DNA from: Moringa oleifera
Taxonomy: Eukaryota; Streptophyta; Magnoliopsida; Brassicales; Moringaceae
DNA: 64,000 bases
Assembly (NCBI GenBank): GCA_021397835.1
Contig: JAJFZO010000191.1
Span: 6,453,001 to 6,517,000 of the forward strand
Direction: 5' to 3'
Both the position numbers and the translations under genes were made by a program. Shown one piece after another: positions 48,521 to 60,614 of the stretch. The number at the start of each line of letters is the position of its first letter. Position 1 is the stretch's first letter. The notes beneath the pieces were generated by a model. It was not told the origin of the DNA and ran no database searches. It worked only from the letters and a program-made list of their open reading frames with translations.

Positions 48521-50801
48521 TGATCTCGATCTTCTTTGAACAACAATTCATTCCAGTAATGCATTTCCAGAGACAATGGCCAAGTCACCCTTGGACAAAA
48601 TTGAAACCTAACACTCTCACTCTGATGATACTTATGCAACTTCTACTCCTCCTAAAGCTTCTCTAAGGACTTTATGAGACAGTATACACATGCATACATT
48701 TTTGTATATGAATGAAATGCTAGTTATGGTGTAGCACATTGTTCTGTGGACATGTATCTCATAATTAAAATATATTGGAATATAATTAGATTGATATACA
48801 TCCTCCTATATACTTTATACAAGCCACTTTGGTAGGTGAAGACAACTCCTTTGTTATATGGGTGTAAGTTTATGCTACAAATGATCAACAGATAACCGTA
48901 AAATTAAGTTTGAAGAAAAGATAATATTCACATTCCAGGACAAGAAAGATCAAGTAATCCTGTTAGAAAATTAATTTCAAATGACAAACTCAAAAGAGAA
49001 AATGGAAAGTAGAAGATGTTTAGATTTGTTTGTTTCTATCTCCTTTACAACTTACATTCTAACATTTTAGTGCATCTAGCAGTTAATTGGTTTGAAGTTA
49101 GTTTAATAGAAGGTTATGTATAACCCTCACATACATGTTAAAGGAGAGAGATCGAGAGACCTTAAATTTTAATGTCAATAGAGAGTTTAGGACTTTAAAT
49201 ATATTAACTCATATATTTCACAGTAAAGATTAGCTCGAACAGAAGATTTTTGTCATTTCTCACAAAGTAGTAAAGTAATGCATTTAGAAAAATTAAGAGC
49301 CATCACCTAGAGAATTGAAGAATTAACACCTTTGATCGTTAGCCGGTACCCTGTAGCTCACTAGCTATGCTTTCTTTCCTAAGTTAAATTACTATGGTTC
49401 CCTCTCTTTTTCTTTTTGCTCCTTTCTCACTCATTCACTTTTGTCATATTTATTGAAGGCATTAATTTTTGGTTGAGAAGATGTCGGTATTGTTCAGCCT
49501 TCTACGGACCTTTTGCCCTCATTAGGTGATATCAAGTATTTTCCCCTTCAACATATTGAGGTAATCATCCTAACTTCTTTGATTTTATCTCATATTAAAA
49601 CAATTGGTCACTTATATCATTAAGTACTTTGTTCTATGTTCAAACATGCATATGTAAAGTTGATTTTGAAGAAGAAGATGTTAATAATGGATCTACCACA
49701 CTTTATCTAAAATGTTATACTTTTAAGTCATGATTAATATGGTTTCTAAATCATATCTTCTAGGTTTGACCTATGATGGCACATCAATCATCTAACAAAG
49801 GACAAGATATGACAGATTTTAACTTGAGCTTGGGTACATTCTCTAATTATTTGTCATTGATTAAATTGTTCACATAGATGAGAACATTCTTCAGATTGTA
49901 CAACAAAACCTGATGATTGGACATAAATTTTTGCTATGGCTGCACATAGTAACAGGTTATTAATTACTCTACTTACTACAAGAGGAGATCTACAACAAGG
50001 CTAGATGATCCAAATCTAAAACATTGAACGGTTAAGAAGTGTAATTACTCATTATGATTCATTATTCATCCCTTCAATCTTGGATATATAAACGCCCTAC
50101 TTATAATAATCTAGTTAACAAAATCAAGAAGTTATGTTTACCTGGAAATCCTGAGTGCTGCCTTTATTTCTAGCTGAATTGTGTTGCAAGCAACAACACA
50201 GACTGGTAGCTGACGCACTTTCTCCTGTTTGGCAGGGATGCCCTCAAAGAAGCTTTTGAGAAATCCATGAAGTGCCTTATAGACTGTAAGATATTACAAA
50301 GAAAGATAAAGAAGCACAGGATATGCTATGAAGGGATTACTGCTGAAAGGCTACAATCTTTTCCTTGCAGGTTTCTTCCTTCTTTTGCTTTCCTTTGTTT
50401 TCTATTTAATCTAGCTCCTAGAATGGAATCAAAGCTTTTATAATATGAAAATGCATTCCATTTGAACGAGCTCATAAATTCTCTCAGCTGGAAAAAGTGA
50501 TTTCAGTGTTAATTTCTGATTCTTCCAATCATCCAATCATGCTCTACTGTAAGTTGTTAGGTGAACCACTACAAACATCCTTGGAGTGACTCAAAATTTA
50601 AGCAATTTGCACCTTCTGGACACAGATGCGTTAGGATTGATGATAGAAAAAGATTGATAAGATATTCAATAGATGAGAAGTATGATCAGAATTGTCCCTT
50701 CATGTAGCTAGCTTTCCCTACGGTAAATCAGTGATTTCACTAGTGGCACTTAATATATTCTAGTTACGGGTGAACTAAATATTTATTGTTTTGTAGATAG
50801 T

Positions 50802-50834
50802 GATATATATATATATATATATATCTATATATAT
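50802..50834. repeat. (AT)n microsatellite
   Basis: AT units with one C interruption, about 220 bases after the TCP stop on the far side. Confidence 0.85.
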
Positions 50835-51053
50835 AAACTATGATGATCATGTAAAATAAAAATAGGCAATGGTCAACCCATTAAACAATAGAATGATGAC
50901 ACAACACAAACTCAATTAATTCATCATAAGCTGAGATAGGGAATACACGCATATCATTTTACTGTTCAACGAAGGATTCAACAAACATAAGTTGAACATA
51001 ATCAAACAACTTTTTCTTGTTAATATAGTTCGAAGGAGTTTAACAGAGATGCA

Positions 51054-52517
51054 CTATTTGTTAACATAGTTGGAATTTTGGTAGAAGTGGTTTTCTGGGA
51101 AGGGAGATTGAGAACTTGTCACGGGAATTGAACTAGGGTTTCTCTCATGGGCATTTGAGTGGTATACAAAAGCTGATGGAGAGTTTGGTTCCTTGATGGT
51201 CGAATCCATCATGACAAGTGAACTAGTGTTTTGTTCTTGGGCATTTGGCTTGGTTATTGAAATCTCATTAGGGTTTTGCATTTGGACATTACCTGTTGAA
51301 TTTGATCCTTTCATGTTTCTCATTGCACAGAAATTGTAATGGACTCTATTATTGTTAAGGGTCCAATTACCAGTAAATTCTGGATAATTTGCTTCGCTCG
51401 AGTCTCCCATGCTGTGTGAATAATTGAAGATTGTTGACGATCTTGGTCCACTTGCAATGCCAAGAAATTTCTCAATGATGCTCACAGAATCCATTTGATG
51501 CTCCAGCAAGTGAACAGTACCGGGTTCCAGTTCTTCTTCACCAGCCACCTTCATTGAAGAACTCATTTCTTGTTTGCAACAACCTAAATTCTCACCAGTT
51601 TCAAGGGGACTAGGAGACCCAAACTGTTCCAAATCATTAGGGTTTGCTTCATGATCAGAACACTGGTTGGAGGACTTTTGGTCCAAGCCTTTCATCTTCA
51701 TCTTCTCCCTTGTTCTCTCCCTTGCCCTTGCTCTCGCCTTGTCTCTGGATTCCTTTGCAATAGGATTGAATTCAGCAGCTTTACGTGATTTCTTGTTCTT
51801 CGAGTCGCTGGGCTTACCCTCAAAATTTTCACCTCTTGCCATATCCCGGTTATATTGTCCATTTTCTTGATAGTTCTCCTTGAATACTCCTCCTGACACT
51901 ACTTCACTCTCTGAGGTAGACGAAGCACTCTTGGCACCGTCACTGTAACTGTGCTTCACTCTGGGAAGACTCTCAGTGAGCTCCTTGATGGCGGTCTTCG
52001 ATTTGGAGAAGAGCCACTCGATGGTTTTGCTAGCCTTGTCGAAGCCTAATATGTCCTGAAGATCAAAGAACTTGCGGGCAATCTGGAGGGACAGCCTCAT
52101 TCGGCGGTCCCTGGGACCTTGAGCTGTATAGATCTTGCTGTGCCTGTCCTTCTTCCCAGTTCTCTTTCGAGGAGTTGCCTGCTTTGCTCCATTGCCCGCG
52201 CCAGTGCTTCTCTTCTTCCTGGTGGTGGCTTCTTCTTTCTTACTATCCTTTCTTGGTGATACAATGCAGTTAATCTCAGTATAATTTGCATCAGGAGTAC
52301 AACTAGACCCCAAGATTTCTGGTTGTGGCAGCAACTGACTCATGAGGAATTCATCATCATCCACAAGGAACGGTACAGGGAAATGCAAGAATGGTGAAGG
52401 TTGGTCTTGGTCCGTGGGGTTAGGATGTTCATCGGCTGCAAAAGAGGGTCCTGCCTGGATGGACTGGTTGGTGACGAAGTTGAAAGGGTAATTGTTGTTG
52501 CTCGAAGAAGAAAACAT
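51054..52517 (-). CDS. TCP12-like: Class II TCP transcription factor, CYC/TB1 clade, closest to TCP12 (BRC2)
   Basis: A frame of 487 residues from ATG at 52515-52517 to TAG at 51054-51056, no intron needed. Residues 122-180 form the TCP domain: the basic part [20 protein letters not shown], then helix 1 [18 protein letters not shown] and helix 2 [18 protein letters not shown]. The shorter basic region marks class II. Residues 255-273 form the Arg-rich R domain ([18 protein letters not shown]), which is typical of the CYC/TB1 clade. In the TCP domain the wording fits TCP12 best by my memory ([15 protein letters not shown]). Clade members (TB1, BRC1, BRC2/TCP12, CYC) are nuclear factors that hold back axillary bud growth or shape flower symmetry. 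Basic signals at 112-125 may be for nuclear entry. TCP18 or a CYC copy cannot be ruled out without a tree. Confidence 0.92.
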   Translation of the reverse strand: MFSSSSNNNYPFNFVTNQSIQAGPSFAADEHPNPTDQDQPSPFLHFPVPFLVDDDEFLMSQLLPQPEILGSSCTPDANYTEINCIVSPRKDSKKEEATTRKKRSTGAGNGAKQATPRKRTGKKDRHSKIYTAQGPRDRRMRLSLQIARKFFDLQDILGFDKASKTIEWLFSKSKTAIKELTESLPRVKHSYSDGAKSASSTSESEVVSGGVFKENYQENGQYNRDMARGENFEGKPSDSKNKKSRKAAEFNPIAKESRDKARARARERTREKMKMKGLDQKSSNQCSDHEANPNDLEQFGSPSPLETGENLGCCKQEMSSSMKVAGEEELEPGTVHLLEHQMDSVSIIEKFLGIASGPRSSTIFNYSHSMGDSSEANYPEFTGNWTLNNNRVHYNFCAMRNMKGSNSTGNVQMQNPNEISITKPNAQEQNTSSLVMMDSTIKEPNSPSAFVYHSNAHERNPSSIPVTSSQSPFPENHFYQNSNYVNK

Positions 52518-52662
52518 CTCTCTTTTGCTTTTGAAGACCTAGCTACTTGGGTGCTAAAAATGGTAGAAGAAGAATAAGGGAAATTTTACCTAGAAAGCGG
52601 TATTTATTATGGCAAAAAAGCTTAATCTTCATCCTTTTGAGAAAAAAGTGAACTGCCAGTGC

Positions 52663-52680
52663 GCAGAGAGAGAGAGAGAG
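52663..52680. repeat. (GA)n microsatellite in the TCP leader or promoter
   Basis: It lies about 150 bases before the TCP start codon. A second (GA)n is at 52971-52990 and a (TTTC)n at 52826-52850, so the first 500 bases upstream hold three purine/pyrimidine tracts. Confidence 0.85.
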
Positions 52681-52825
52681 AATGGTAACTGTGGGAGTGA
52701 GTGGATACGGAACACAGGTTTTGTGGGAAGCAGAGAGAGAAGTGTGAAAGTGAAGGGATGCGAATTAAGCCCTGTGTTGTGACACTTCACGTGGGTGCAG
52801 GTAGTTGCTTGACAGCAACCCTTCG

Positions 52826-52850
52826 TCTTTCTTTCTTTCTTTCTTTCTTT
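52826..52850. repeat. (TTTC)n microsatellite upstream of the TCP gene
   Basis: Six tetranucleotide units, about 310 bases before the TCP start codon. Confidence 0.85.
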
Positions 52851-52970
52851 GGAGCCACATGGAGAGAGAATGCCAGTGAATGCCTATGACTGTTTGAGTT
52901 ACTACCATAAGAAGCTTAGGCGTAGAATAGACATGGCCACCTCTACAAAACCTAGGGAAAGACCAGAAAA

Positions 52971-52990
52971 GAGAGAGAGAGAGAGAGAGA
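52971..52990. repeat. (GA)n microsatellite upstream of the TCP gene
   Basis: Ten GA units, about 450 bases before the TCP start codon. Confidence 0.85.
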
Positions 52991-55052
52991 AAGGAAAGCA
53001 GGACAATTATTAAATTATATAAAAATTGGAGCAGAGGCATGTACATGTTAGAACCTACTTTTACCGTCGACCATTTGAGGGGCAATCCTTTCTTTGACTG
53101 CCTGACCAAACGTCACTTTCACCTCTCTGTCTTAGTTAATGGTTCTTTCATCTCTCTTGCCTCTCATCAGCTACCAATTATTTCCAAAATCTAAAACCTA
53201 AGCTCCATTTCATTCCTCGGCAACCCCAGTTAATTTCATGGCTAAATATTATACTGTGTGTTTATCGAGGGCCGAGTCTTTTAATAATCTGCAAGGAAGA
53301 AAGATTATCTTGAATAGTTAGCAGCCAACCGAGCTGAGTACAGAGAGTACTCAGATTCTCCTTTCCCTAAACACAATAGGTTACTCAGTTTTATTGCACA
53401 AAGGACGTGTACAGTATCTCACAGAGACACTCAGATTTCTTCACTTTATACCACAACGCATGCATGAGACCTTCAAATCTAAACCACCCAATTAATCTTT
53501 TCCACTCAAGATGGCGTTGCTCTTCCCGTTTCCCTTTCAACGAGCTGCCATTTCTTTGTCATTGGACCTTGTTCCCAATCCTAATCCTTCTTTTCTCTTT
53601 TGGACTTCCAGTTATATTTGTGAAAAACAAACGGCCTTTCGTTGGTTTGGCACCTAAAAGCCCTGTTCGCTTATCTCCTTCTTGCATACCCTTCAAGGGT
53701 TCCATTATTAATTATACGCCAGACTTCACTTAGAATCAGATCAATCCAACACCTTCTCTCAAAAAATACCTTTAGCTTCCTCTTTTCCTTCTTCAGGGGA
53801 GACATAATTGCAAGGAGGACCACAAGGTCACTTTTTCCTTCCTTTTTTGAGCAATCTCAAATCCAAAGGGAGAGCCAAATTATATGTTAGGGCTTTCTTG
53901 TAATAGGGGTACTATGCTTCCTAGCTACCTTCTTCCAAAGCCAGTACCTTTTCCTGTTGTTCTTATTATTAGTATTTTTCTTTCTTTAACATGAGAGCAG
54001 CACAAGGCAAGAGGCTACAGTGGCTTGGTCTCTAGTTGCCTTAACTTGCTAACTTGGACTAGGTTTACATGAACTTATTGTGTGTACTATATCAGATAAA
54101 CAAGTACTTGCTGAGACTGGGTGCAAGAGTGTTTCACAGCTGAAAACGTTTTCCCAGAATAATGAAAGTGAAAAGAATCTAAATATATGAAACAAAACAA
54201 TCAATTTTAGTGTTTCCAAGACAAATTGATCAACATCAAAGGAAGGAAACCATTATTTGGGTAATTAAAAAAGAAAAAAGTAGCAACAGACACTCAACAC
54301 CTGCTTCTACTTAAAAAATGCATTTATTCTTTGGGGAAGCAAATGGGATGATAGACTGGTAAGTTTAGTGCTGATGCCACAATCATACAACCGTAGCTTC
54401 TTGTGCTAAGGTGGAGGGCATGTCAAGTGATTCCACAGTCACACAACTGTAGCTTCTTTTCTTTTTGCTTGTACGGAAAAGAAATTTTGAAAAGAGTGGA
54501 GTTCATGCAAGGGAATACAACAAAAAAGTAGCCTCACTTTCTGAAGAGTCTTTTTAAAATTTTGGTGTTTTACTTACTTCCAGGAATTCAAGCACTATGG
54601 TAAGGAATCTAAAATTTCTATAAAATGCCAACCATAAAATCACTGAGCTTTAGTTTAAATAGTAATTATGTCCTTCATTTATCATTTTCAAAAATAATGT
54701 TTTATGCTTTAATGTGTACTTTTTGAAACTTTTGGATAATTAATCTTAGCCGGTACTAAATATATATGATTCAATGAAAGTAGTTCGCTATGAACATATT
54801 TTCTGCACCAAAAGTATGATCATAAAGTTATATGATTCAACGGACTATGACATTATTTACCAGCTAGAGAGAGGTCGGGAGAATCTTGATGATGTGAAAT
54901 GAAAGGATAAACAATTGTCTTGAATGTCAGGTAGAAATTTGAGTCAATCTCTTGTTTATTTGGGACAAAGGAAATGAGAAGAAATGAGTATTGACAATGA
55001 CTGTTCCATAGGCAAGAGTTTGTAGAATTTATGGAAAGAGTTAAATATAAGA
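52991..55052. other. TCP promoter side and intergenic sequence up to the copia element
   Basis: No frame with a recognisable motif. The open frames at 53407-53890 have no family pattern. Two short direct repeats with an ACCGTAGCTTCTTGTGC / ACTGTAGCTTCTTTTC word are at about 54390 and 54447. Confidence 0.5.
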
Positions 55053-55800
55053 TGTCGAAGAAGTTTTAAAAGAATGACAATGGTGAGCAAATATACTTTG
55101 GTGTATGATGATATAAAATTCGCGTTGAAAATGTTAAAAAGACATGTCAAAAGATGAATTTAAAACATGTAAAATATGTATTGAATATGTGTGTAAATAT
55201 ATGTTGAATATATGTTACGTATTGATACATATAATCACATTGGTTAGAAAATGATATAACTAGTCAAATATAGACCATTGATCAAAATTTTAGAGTTGAT
55301 TCAATGATTGAAAATGAAAAAGTATGAACCAACCTCAAAAGATATAACCATATTGAAAAAATACCTAAAAATGCTATAAAAAAGGCTTCACCATGGTCAT
55401 TTGATTCATTAAATCAAACATTCAAGTATTCTTCCAGCAAGAAGTCTCTCACCTTCCATCATTTTCTTGCATACAAAATATTCTTACTACTTGCATAGTT
55501 TTCAAAAATCAGAACTAATATTCTATCATTCTAGAGAATAAAATATTGATACTTGGAAGACTTGCTATCTTTTAAAGGTGTTTTAGGTTTGTTTTCGTCA
55601 GTTTACAATGCAAACAAATAAACTTAATTTTTATTGTACCTTGTAGGTATATTTGCTTATCCTTATGCATCACAACTGGTGTGGCCAAATAACATCTTAA
55701 GAAAAATGACATCGTAACGCATCTTAAAGCTTTTCACATCAATTTTCAAATAAGTTTCACTACTTTTTGCAGCAACTTTTATAGCTTACTTCATCCAACA
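55053..55800 (+). repeat. 5' LTR of the copia element
   Basis: Starts TGTCG, ends CATCCAACA. A TATA box (CTATAAAA) is at about 55374-55381. It aligns with 60615-61369 with many substitutions and small indels, so the insertion is old. Confidence 0.85.
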
Positions 55801-55817
55801 ATCTTTAAAATGTTATT

Positions 55818-56640
55818 ATGGCATCACTATTGTCTCTATGTGAGTTTACTGTTGACTTAGTCAAATTGGAGCAGTTCGATGGTGAAAGCTTTAGACATTA
55901 GCAAAAAAAGCTAACTTTCTCTTGGCAAGTCTCAATGTTATATGTGTTCTTACTATACCAAAATCACCTGAACGTGAGGAAGAGCCCTTTGCTGAGTCAC
56001 ATGCATGATAAAAATGGGAGTAAGATGACTATGTGTGCAAAGGTCATATTTGCAATGCAATGTTTGATTCACCCTTTGATCAATACTATGACAAGTTAAT
56101 TGCAAAAGAGATATAAGATGCTTGAGAAACTAAATACCTGTCGAAGAATGTTACAAGTAAGAATTCTAACCTCTATATTTTATGAGTATAGAATAGTTGA
56201 TACGAAAAGAATAATGGAGCAATATCATGAGCTCGTGCATATCTATAATCAATTTAGTCAACATAACATGCATATGAATGAATGTATAGTTGTTTTTTCT
56301 ATCATTGATAAACTCCCTTCGTTTTGAAAAAACTATAAGAAGAGTCTTAAACATTAAAAAAAAAAAGGAGTTTACTCTTGAAGAGTTAAGCTAACACCTC
56401 TGTAAAGGGAAAGAATTTAGATCCAATGAGGAATAAGCCACTTAATTCTCTAAGGTACACATGATGAAGGAAGGAAAAAATCCTCAAAAGTATCATCATC
56501 ATCAAAATCTCAAAAAGAAAAAATTTGATGCAACAAACAATTAATCTCAGAAGAAGAAGGAAGGTTCTTATCATCATTGTGGCAAACCTGACCACTATAA
56601 ATGAGAATGTCATCTTTTGAATAGATGAAATATAAATTCT
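55818..56640 (+). pseudogene. Copia gag remnant
   Basis: An ATG at 55818 starts MASLLSLCEFTVDLVKLEQFDGESFRH and then meets a stop. Later pieces (56100-56327) have the gag stretch IMEQYHELVHIYNQFS and IIDKLPSF. The zinc knuckle near 56571-56620 (HHCGKPDHYK, stop, ECH) has lost its first Cys. Stops and frame changes break it. Confidence 0.8.
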
Positions 56641-57059
56641 TCTTTTGAGTTTGTGGCCATAGTATTTAGGATTTATGCTCTTGAAGACAACAATAAATGG
56701 TAGATTGATTTTAGTGCAATAAAACAAATGTGCAAGGATAAGAGTATATTTATCTCTTCTGAACTAGTTGATGATGGCATAATACTATACATGGCAATGC
56801 ACCCACTGTAATTGTTAAAAGAAATGGCTTTGTGCGACTAAAGTTTACTTTTGAAAAAATCCTCATCCTAACTGATTTGTACCATGTTTCAAAACTTAGG
56901 AAAATTCTCATGTCTGAAAGCCTACTAAACAAGTTTGGCTTTAAACTTGTATTTGAGTCAAAGAAGTTCATGTTGTCTAAAGGTAGTGTGTTTATAGTCA
57001 AGAGATACATGTATGAAGGGATGTTCAAGCTTTACATAAACAATAAGACTTCTTCTTCT

Positions 57060-57410
57060 GCTCATATGATTGACTCATTTTCTTTATGGTACTATTGCTT
57101 AAGTCATATTAATACTAATTGATTGCATGACATGGTGAAAAATCAAATGATTTCTAATTGTAAATACGACATGCATGAAAAGTGTAAAGTTTGTGCATTA
57201 ACAAAGATTACTAAAAAAATTGAATTATTTGAATTAGTGCATTATGATGTGTGTAATATGCATACTACACCCATAAGAGAAGGGAAGAAATATTTTATTA
57301 CATTCATTGATGATTATTCCAGATTTTGCTATGTTTATTTGATGCATTCCAAAAATGAGTTGTAAGATAAGTTTAAAATATATAAGGCTAAGGTTTAAAG
57401 GCTCATATGT
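57060..57410 (+). pseudogene. Copia GAG-pre-integrase and integrase start, remainder deleted
   Basis: SLWYYCLSHIN, a stop, then KCKVCALTKITKK (the zinc-binding end) lead into ELVHYDVCNMHTTP and YFITFIDDYSRFCYVYLM, the start of the integrase core with the first two Asp positions. The sequence then passes directly to the reverse transcriptase region, so the part with the other catalytic residues is missing. Confidence 0.8.
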
Positions 57411-57479
57411 AAAACAAACCATGATTTCAACTTTGATAGACCCCTCACTTATAAGAAAGGAATGAAATCTCAAGATTTT

Positions 57480-58250
57480 ACCTTTTGAAAGGAGGCAATT
57501 AATGATGAAATGGAGTCCATCATGGGAAATAAAATGTGAAAGTTGGTTAACTTACCATCGAAAATATAATCAATTGGTTACAAATGGATCTTCAAAAAGA
57601 AGATGAGAATAGATGGCATACTTCATAAATTCAAAGTAAGATTAGTAGCAAAAGGCTTCACTCAAAAGAAAGGTTACTTTAACAGTTATGCACCTATTGC
57701 TAGAACTGTTAAAATAAGAACTTTGATTGCCTAGGCATCAATCTATGGCCTCAAAATTCATCAAACAAATGTAAGGACAACTTTGCTTAGCAGAGATCTA
57801 GATGAAAAAATTTATATGAAGCAACTAAAAGGGTTTGTCTTGCCAAGTCAAGAGTATAAGGTTTACAAAGTAGTTGAGTCCTTGTATGGTTGAAAACAAG
57901 GTCTAAAATAATGGTATGAAAATTTTAATGAAGTGAATATTTCTCAAGGTTTTAGAATTTATGGATATGATAAATGTGTATCTAGCAGATTGTATAAAGA
58001 TAACATGTTGATATTTGGGACAGATAGTGAAAGCATTGAATTCACTAAGTCCACCTTGTCATCTAATTTTGAGATGAAAGATATAAGGCTTATTGATGTG
58101 ATTCTAGATATAAAAGTTATTTAAAAAGAACATGGCCTAGTACTTAGCAAATCGCATTACATTGAGAATTTTTTTTTAAAAATTTGATCATTATGATTGT
58201 ATGCCTATCTCTACACCTATTGATTCAAGTTTAAGACTATAACCTAATAG
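57480..58250 (+). pseudogene. Copia reverse transcriptase remnant
   Basis: The block begins with INDEMESIMGNKMWKLV, then YKWIFKKKM and KVRLVAKGFTQKKG, then SYAPIARTVKIRTLIA, KIYMKQLKGFVL-like and a VVESLYG stretch. Later pieces read FEMKDI and SKSHYIENF. The YVDD box is not readable; the frame at 57933-58124 starts past it with MLIFGTDS. At least five stops are visible. Confidence 0.8.
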
Positions 58251-58749
58251 TGAAAGAGTAATATCTTAATTAGAGTATGCTTGAGTTATTAGGTGTCTAA
58301 TGTATGCAATGACATTAACTAGGCCATATATAAGTTTTTTAGTTGACAAACTAAGTAGGTATACTAGTAGTCCAAGTCAAGTTCATTGGCATGTAGTGAA
58401 TAGAGTATTAAAATATCTGAGAAACGCTATGGATTATGGTATACACTATACTGGATATCCTTAGCATTGGAAGGATCCACTGTTGTTATTTGGATCACTG
58501 ATAGAGATGATCATATACCCATTAGCAGTCGGATTTTCAATCTTAAAGGTGAAGCTATATCTTAGGACTCTAGAAAGCACACATGCATAGTTGACTCCAA
58601 CATGGTGGCTGAATTTGTGACATTGGCTTCTTGTAGTAAAGAGACAAAATGGTTGAGGAATTTATTGGTAGAATTTTCTCTTTAGCCCAAATCAATGCCT
58701 TTAATCTCAATAAATTATGATAGTAAAGCAATGTTATCAAGAGCACATA

Positions 58750-59864
58750 TGTTGGCTTTAAGATGACAACCTAAGAGGGAGGGAAAATTGTGTATTTTTA
58801 AAATTTCTTACTTATATTGCAAGATTTGGATTTTGTTAACAAATATCTAACAATCATAATAATAAATTCATAAATACAAGTACAAAATTTAGAATGAAAT
58901 CTCTCTAGAAAAGTGTATACCCAAGCTTTTCAAATGCACAAAAGTTATAGAGAATGCTTTTTGAAATTCTTTTATTTTTTTTTGAAAAATATATCTGTTA
59001 AACGCAAAAAAAGAGGATTTGAAGTCACATATATTGTCGATGTGATTTTCCCATGTAGTAGGATGACATAAAGTGGTTAGACATATAAATTTTAAATTTT
59101 GACTTGTTGTCACGATGGCACCATGACTTAATATGGTAGTACCATGCTAGATATTGCTTAATGAGGAGCCATCATTCTTCTTGAGGTGGTATCATGTAAA
59201 GGATTCATTAGACATAAAATTTGAATTTTTTCTCCTAATACTACGGTGGTATCACACTTTTCATAGGAGTAGCCTCGCTGCGTTTATGGTATGGTGGTAC
59301 CACATCAGTCATTGCCTGGTGAGATCTCATTGTACTTGTCACGAGAACACTCTGTTTGCCTAACACCACAGTGGTGTCGCATCCTGTCCACGGTGATATC
59401 ACACTAGCTATTGTCTAGCGAGATAACACTACCCTTTAGCACAGTGGTATCATGATATTTATCTAGTCCTTTATGTGCTTAGTGTGTCTCAGTCTTTTCA
59501 AGCTTTGAAAATATGCGTTCTCTTAAGTCTGAAAAATGATAAACTGTTAAAATAACTATTTAAAATCCATGATTCATTTTAATAAAAGCATTTGCTAAAA
59601 TATTCATTGATCATAAAATCAAGGAGATTTTTATAAGTAAGCCTAGAATTCCCAACTCTTAAACTTTCTAGAATTTCTAAACTCCTTACTTGGTCTTTGA
59701 CTTTTCTTTTTGTTGCAAGGACTTTAACATGTGCATTGTACACTTTGTTAGTCCTTCGGTCTCTCAATACTATAATATTCACTTAACTAAGTTCTTAAGA
59801 TTGTTTGTTGTCATCAAAAGTGTTTTTCATGTCTAACCATCTAAGATCATGGGGCTAATTAACA
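58750..59864 (+). repeat. Solo LTR nested in the copia RNase H
   Basis: It starts TGTTGG, ends TTAACA, and is flanked by ACATA (58745-58749) and ATATA (59865-59869), a likely 5-bp target duplication with one change. Inside is a GGTATCAC-rich array (59100-59460). Its start aligns with 14414 onward. No internal coding region is left, as expected after recombination between two LTRs. Confidence 0.75.
59100..59460 (+). repeat. Degenerate GGTATCAC / GGTACCAC array
   Basis: Units of about 40-60 bases contain GTGGTATCA or GTGGTACCAC words about eight times. They resemble the array at 15040-15375. Confidence 0.65.
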
Positions 59865-60614
59865 ATATAGTCATATATATAATTGTAAGTCTAGACACAT
59901 TAGCTTAAGACATAGTTATGTAAGACAATTTCTCATTGAAGAAGTAATTACTATTGATTTTGTGAAATCTTGTCAAAATCTTGTAGACCCCTTAATAAAA
60001 GGCCTTGCAAGGGATCTAGTTTTGAAAACATAAAGAGAGATGGAACTAAAACCAACATCAAATTATCACCAATAATGAAGCCTTAACCTAGCACTTGAAA
60101 TATCAAAATCTTAGGTTCAACGAGAAAAGTACATCATATGTTGTGATTGAAGCACTATAATATAAAATGATGTGTTCAAAGATAAAATGCTTAGTACCTA
60201 TGACATAATGAAAAGTATAACGCTTAAGTCTTTAATAAACTTTTAAACATATTTGTATTGAGATACTTTAGTTACAGGGGTATCTTTGATAAGTTTACTT
60301 GTATGAATGTAGGAGATGGTGTTATCTCTAACTTTGCTAGTTTTAAAACATTCATGAAAAACTAAGATATGGAGACATAAGGCCAATCTATGTGTCAGTT
60401 TACATGAACACTTAAGAAGTAGAAATCTTATGTGTGAAACATATCTCGTTAGTTATATAAAGATTGTTAGTTCAAAATTGCCTACCATGCCATCTTGATT
60501 AACTTTTTTCTATTATCACTAAGTGAAGGTTCAAGTCCTAAACAGTTATGTATAAGCTTTTCAAGCCTTTATAAGAAATTTTCAAATTGATTCATTTTGA
60601 AAATGGTGGGGAAT

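Larger units (their letters stand above)
42700..51053. other. Long intergenic region downstream of the TCP gene, no gene recognised
   Basis: More than 8 kb without a frame that shows any known motif on either strand. It contains microsatellites at 48486-48520 (GT then GA) and 50802-50834 (AT). Some stretches have sequences like splice sites and pyrimidine tracts, for example near 43,700-43,870 and 50,370-50,400, so an unrecognised non-coding transcript is possible but not shown. Confidence 0.45.
58300..60060 (+). pseudogene. Copia RNase H remnant, split by a nested LTR
   Basis: The first half (58300-58749) has QVHWHVVNRVLKYLR, then VAEFVTLASCSKETKWLRNLL and a DSKAMLSRAH end. The frame picks up after 59864 with YNCKSRHI, then VRQFLIEEVITIDFVKS and NLVDPLIKGLARDLV to about 60040. 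The two halves are the normal order of copia RNase H, which proves that 58750-59864 is an insertion. Confidence 0.85.

Noticed and set aside
53407..53890. Two overlapping plus-strand frames upstream of the TCP gene
   Set aside because: No family pattern, low coding quality, and rich in Phe, Ser and Leu as expected of pyrimidine-rich promoter sequence.
54880..54894. A 15-base match to the start of miR172 (AGAATCTTGATGATG)
   Set aside because: The last bases differ from the miRNA and I see no partner strand nearby that could form the precursor hairpin; a chance match is likely.
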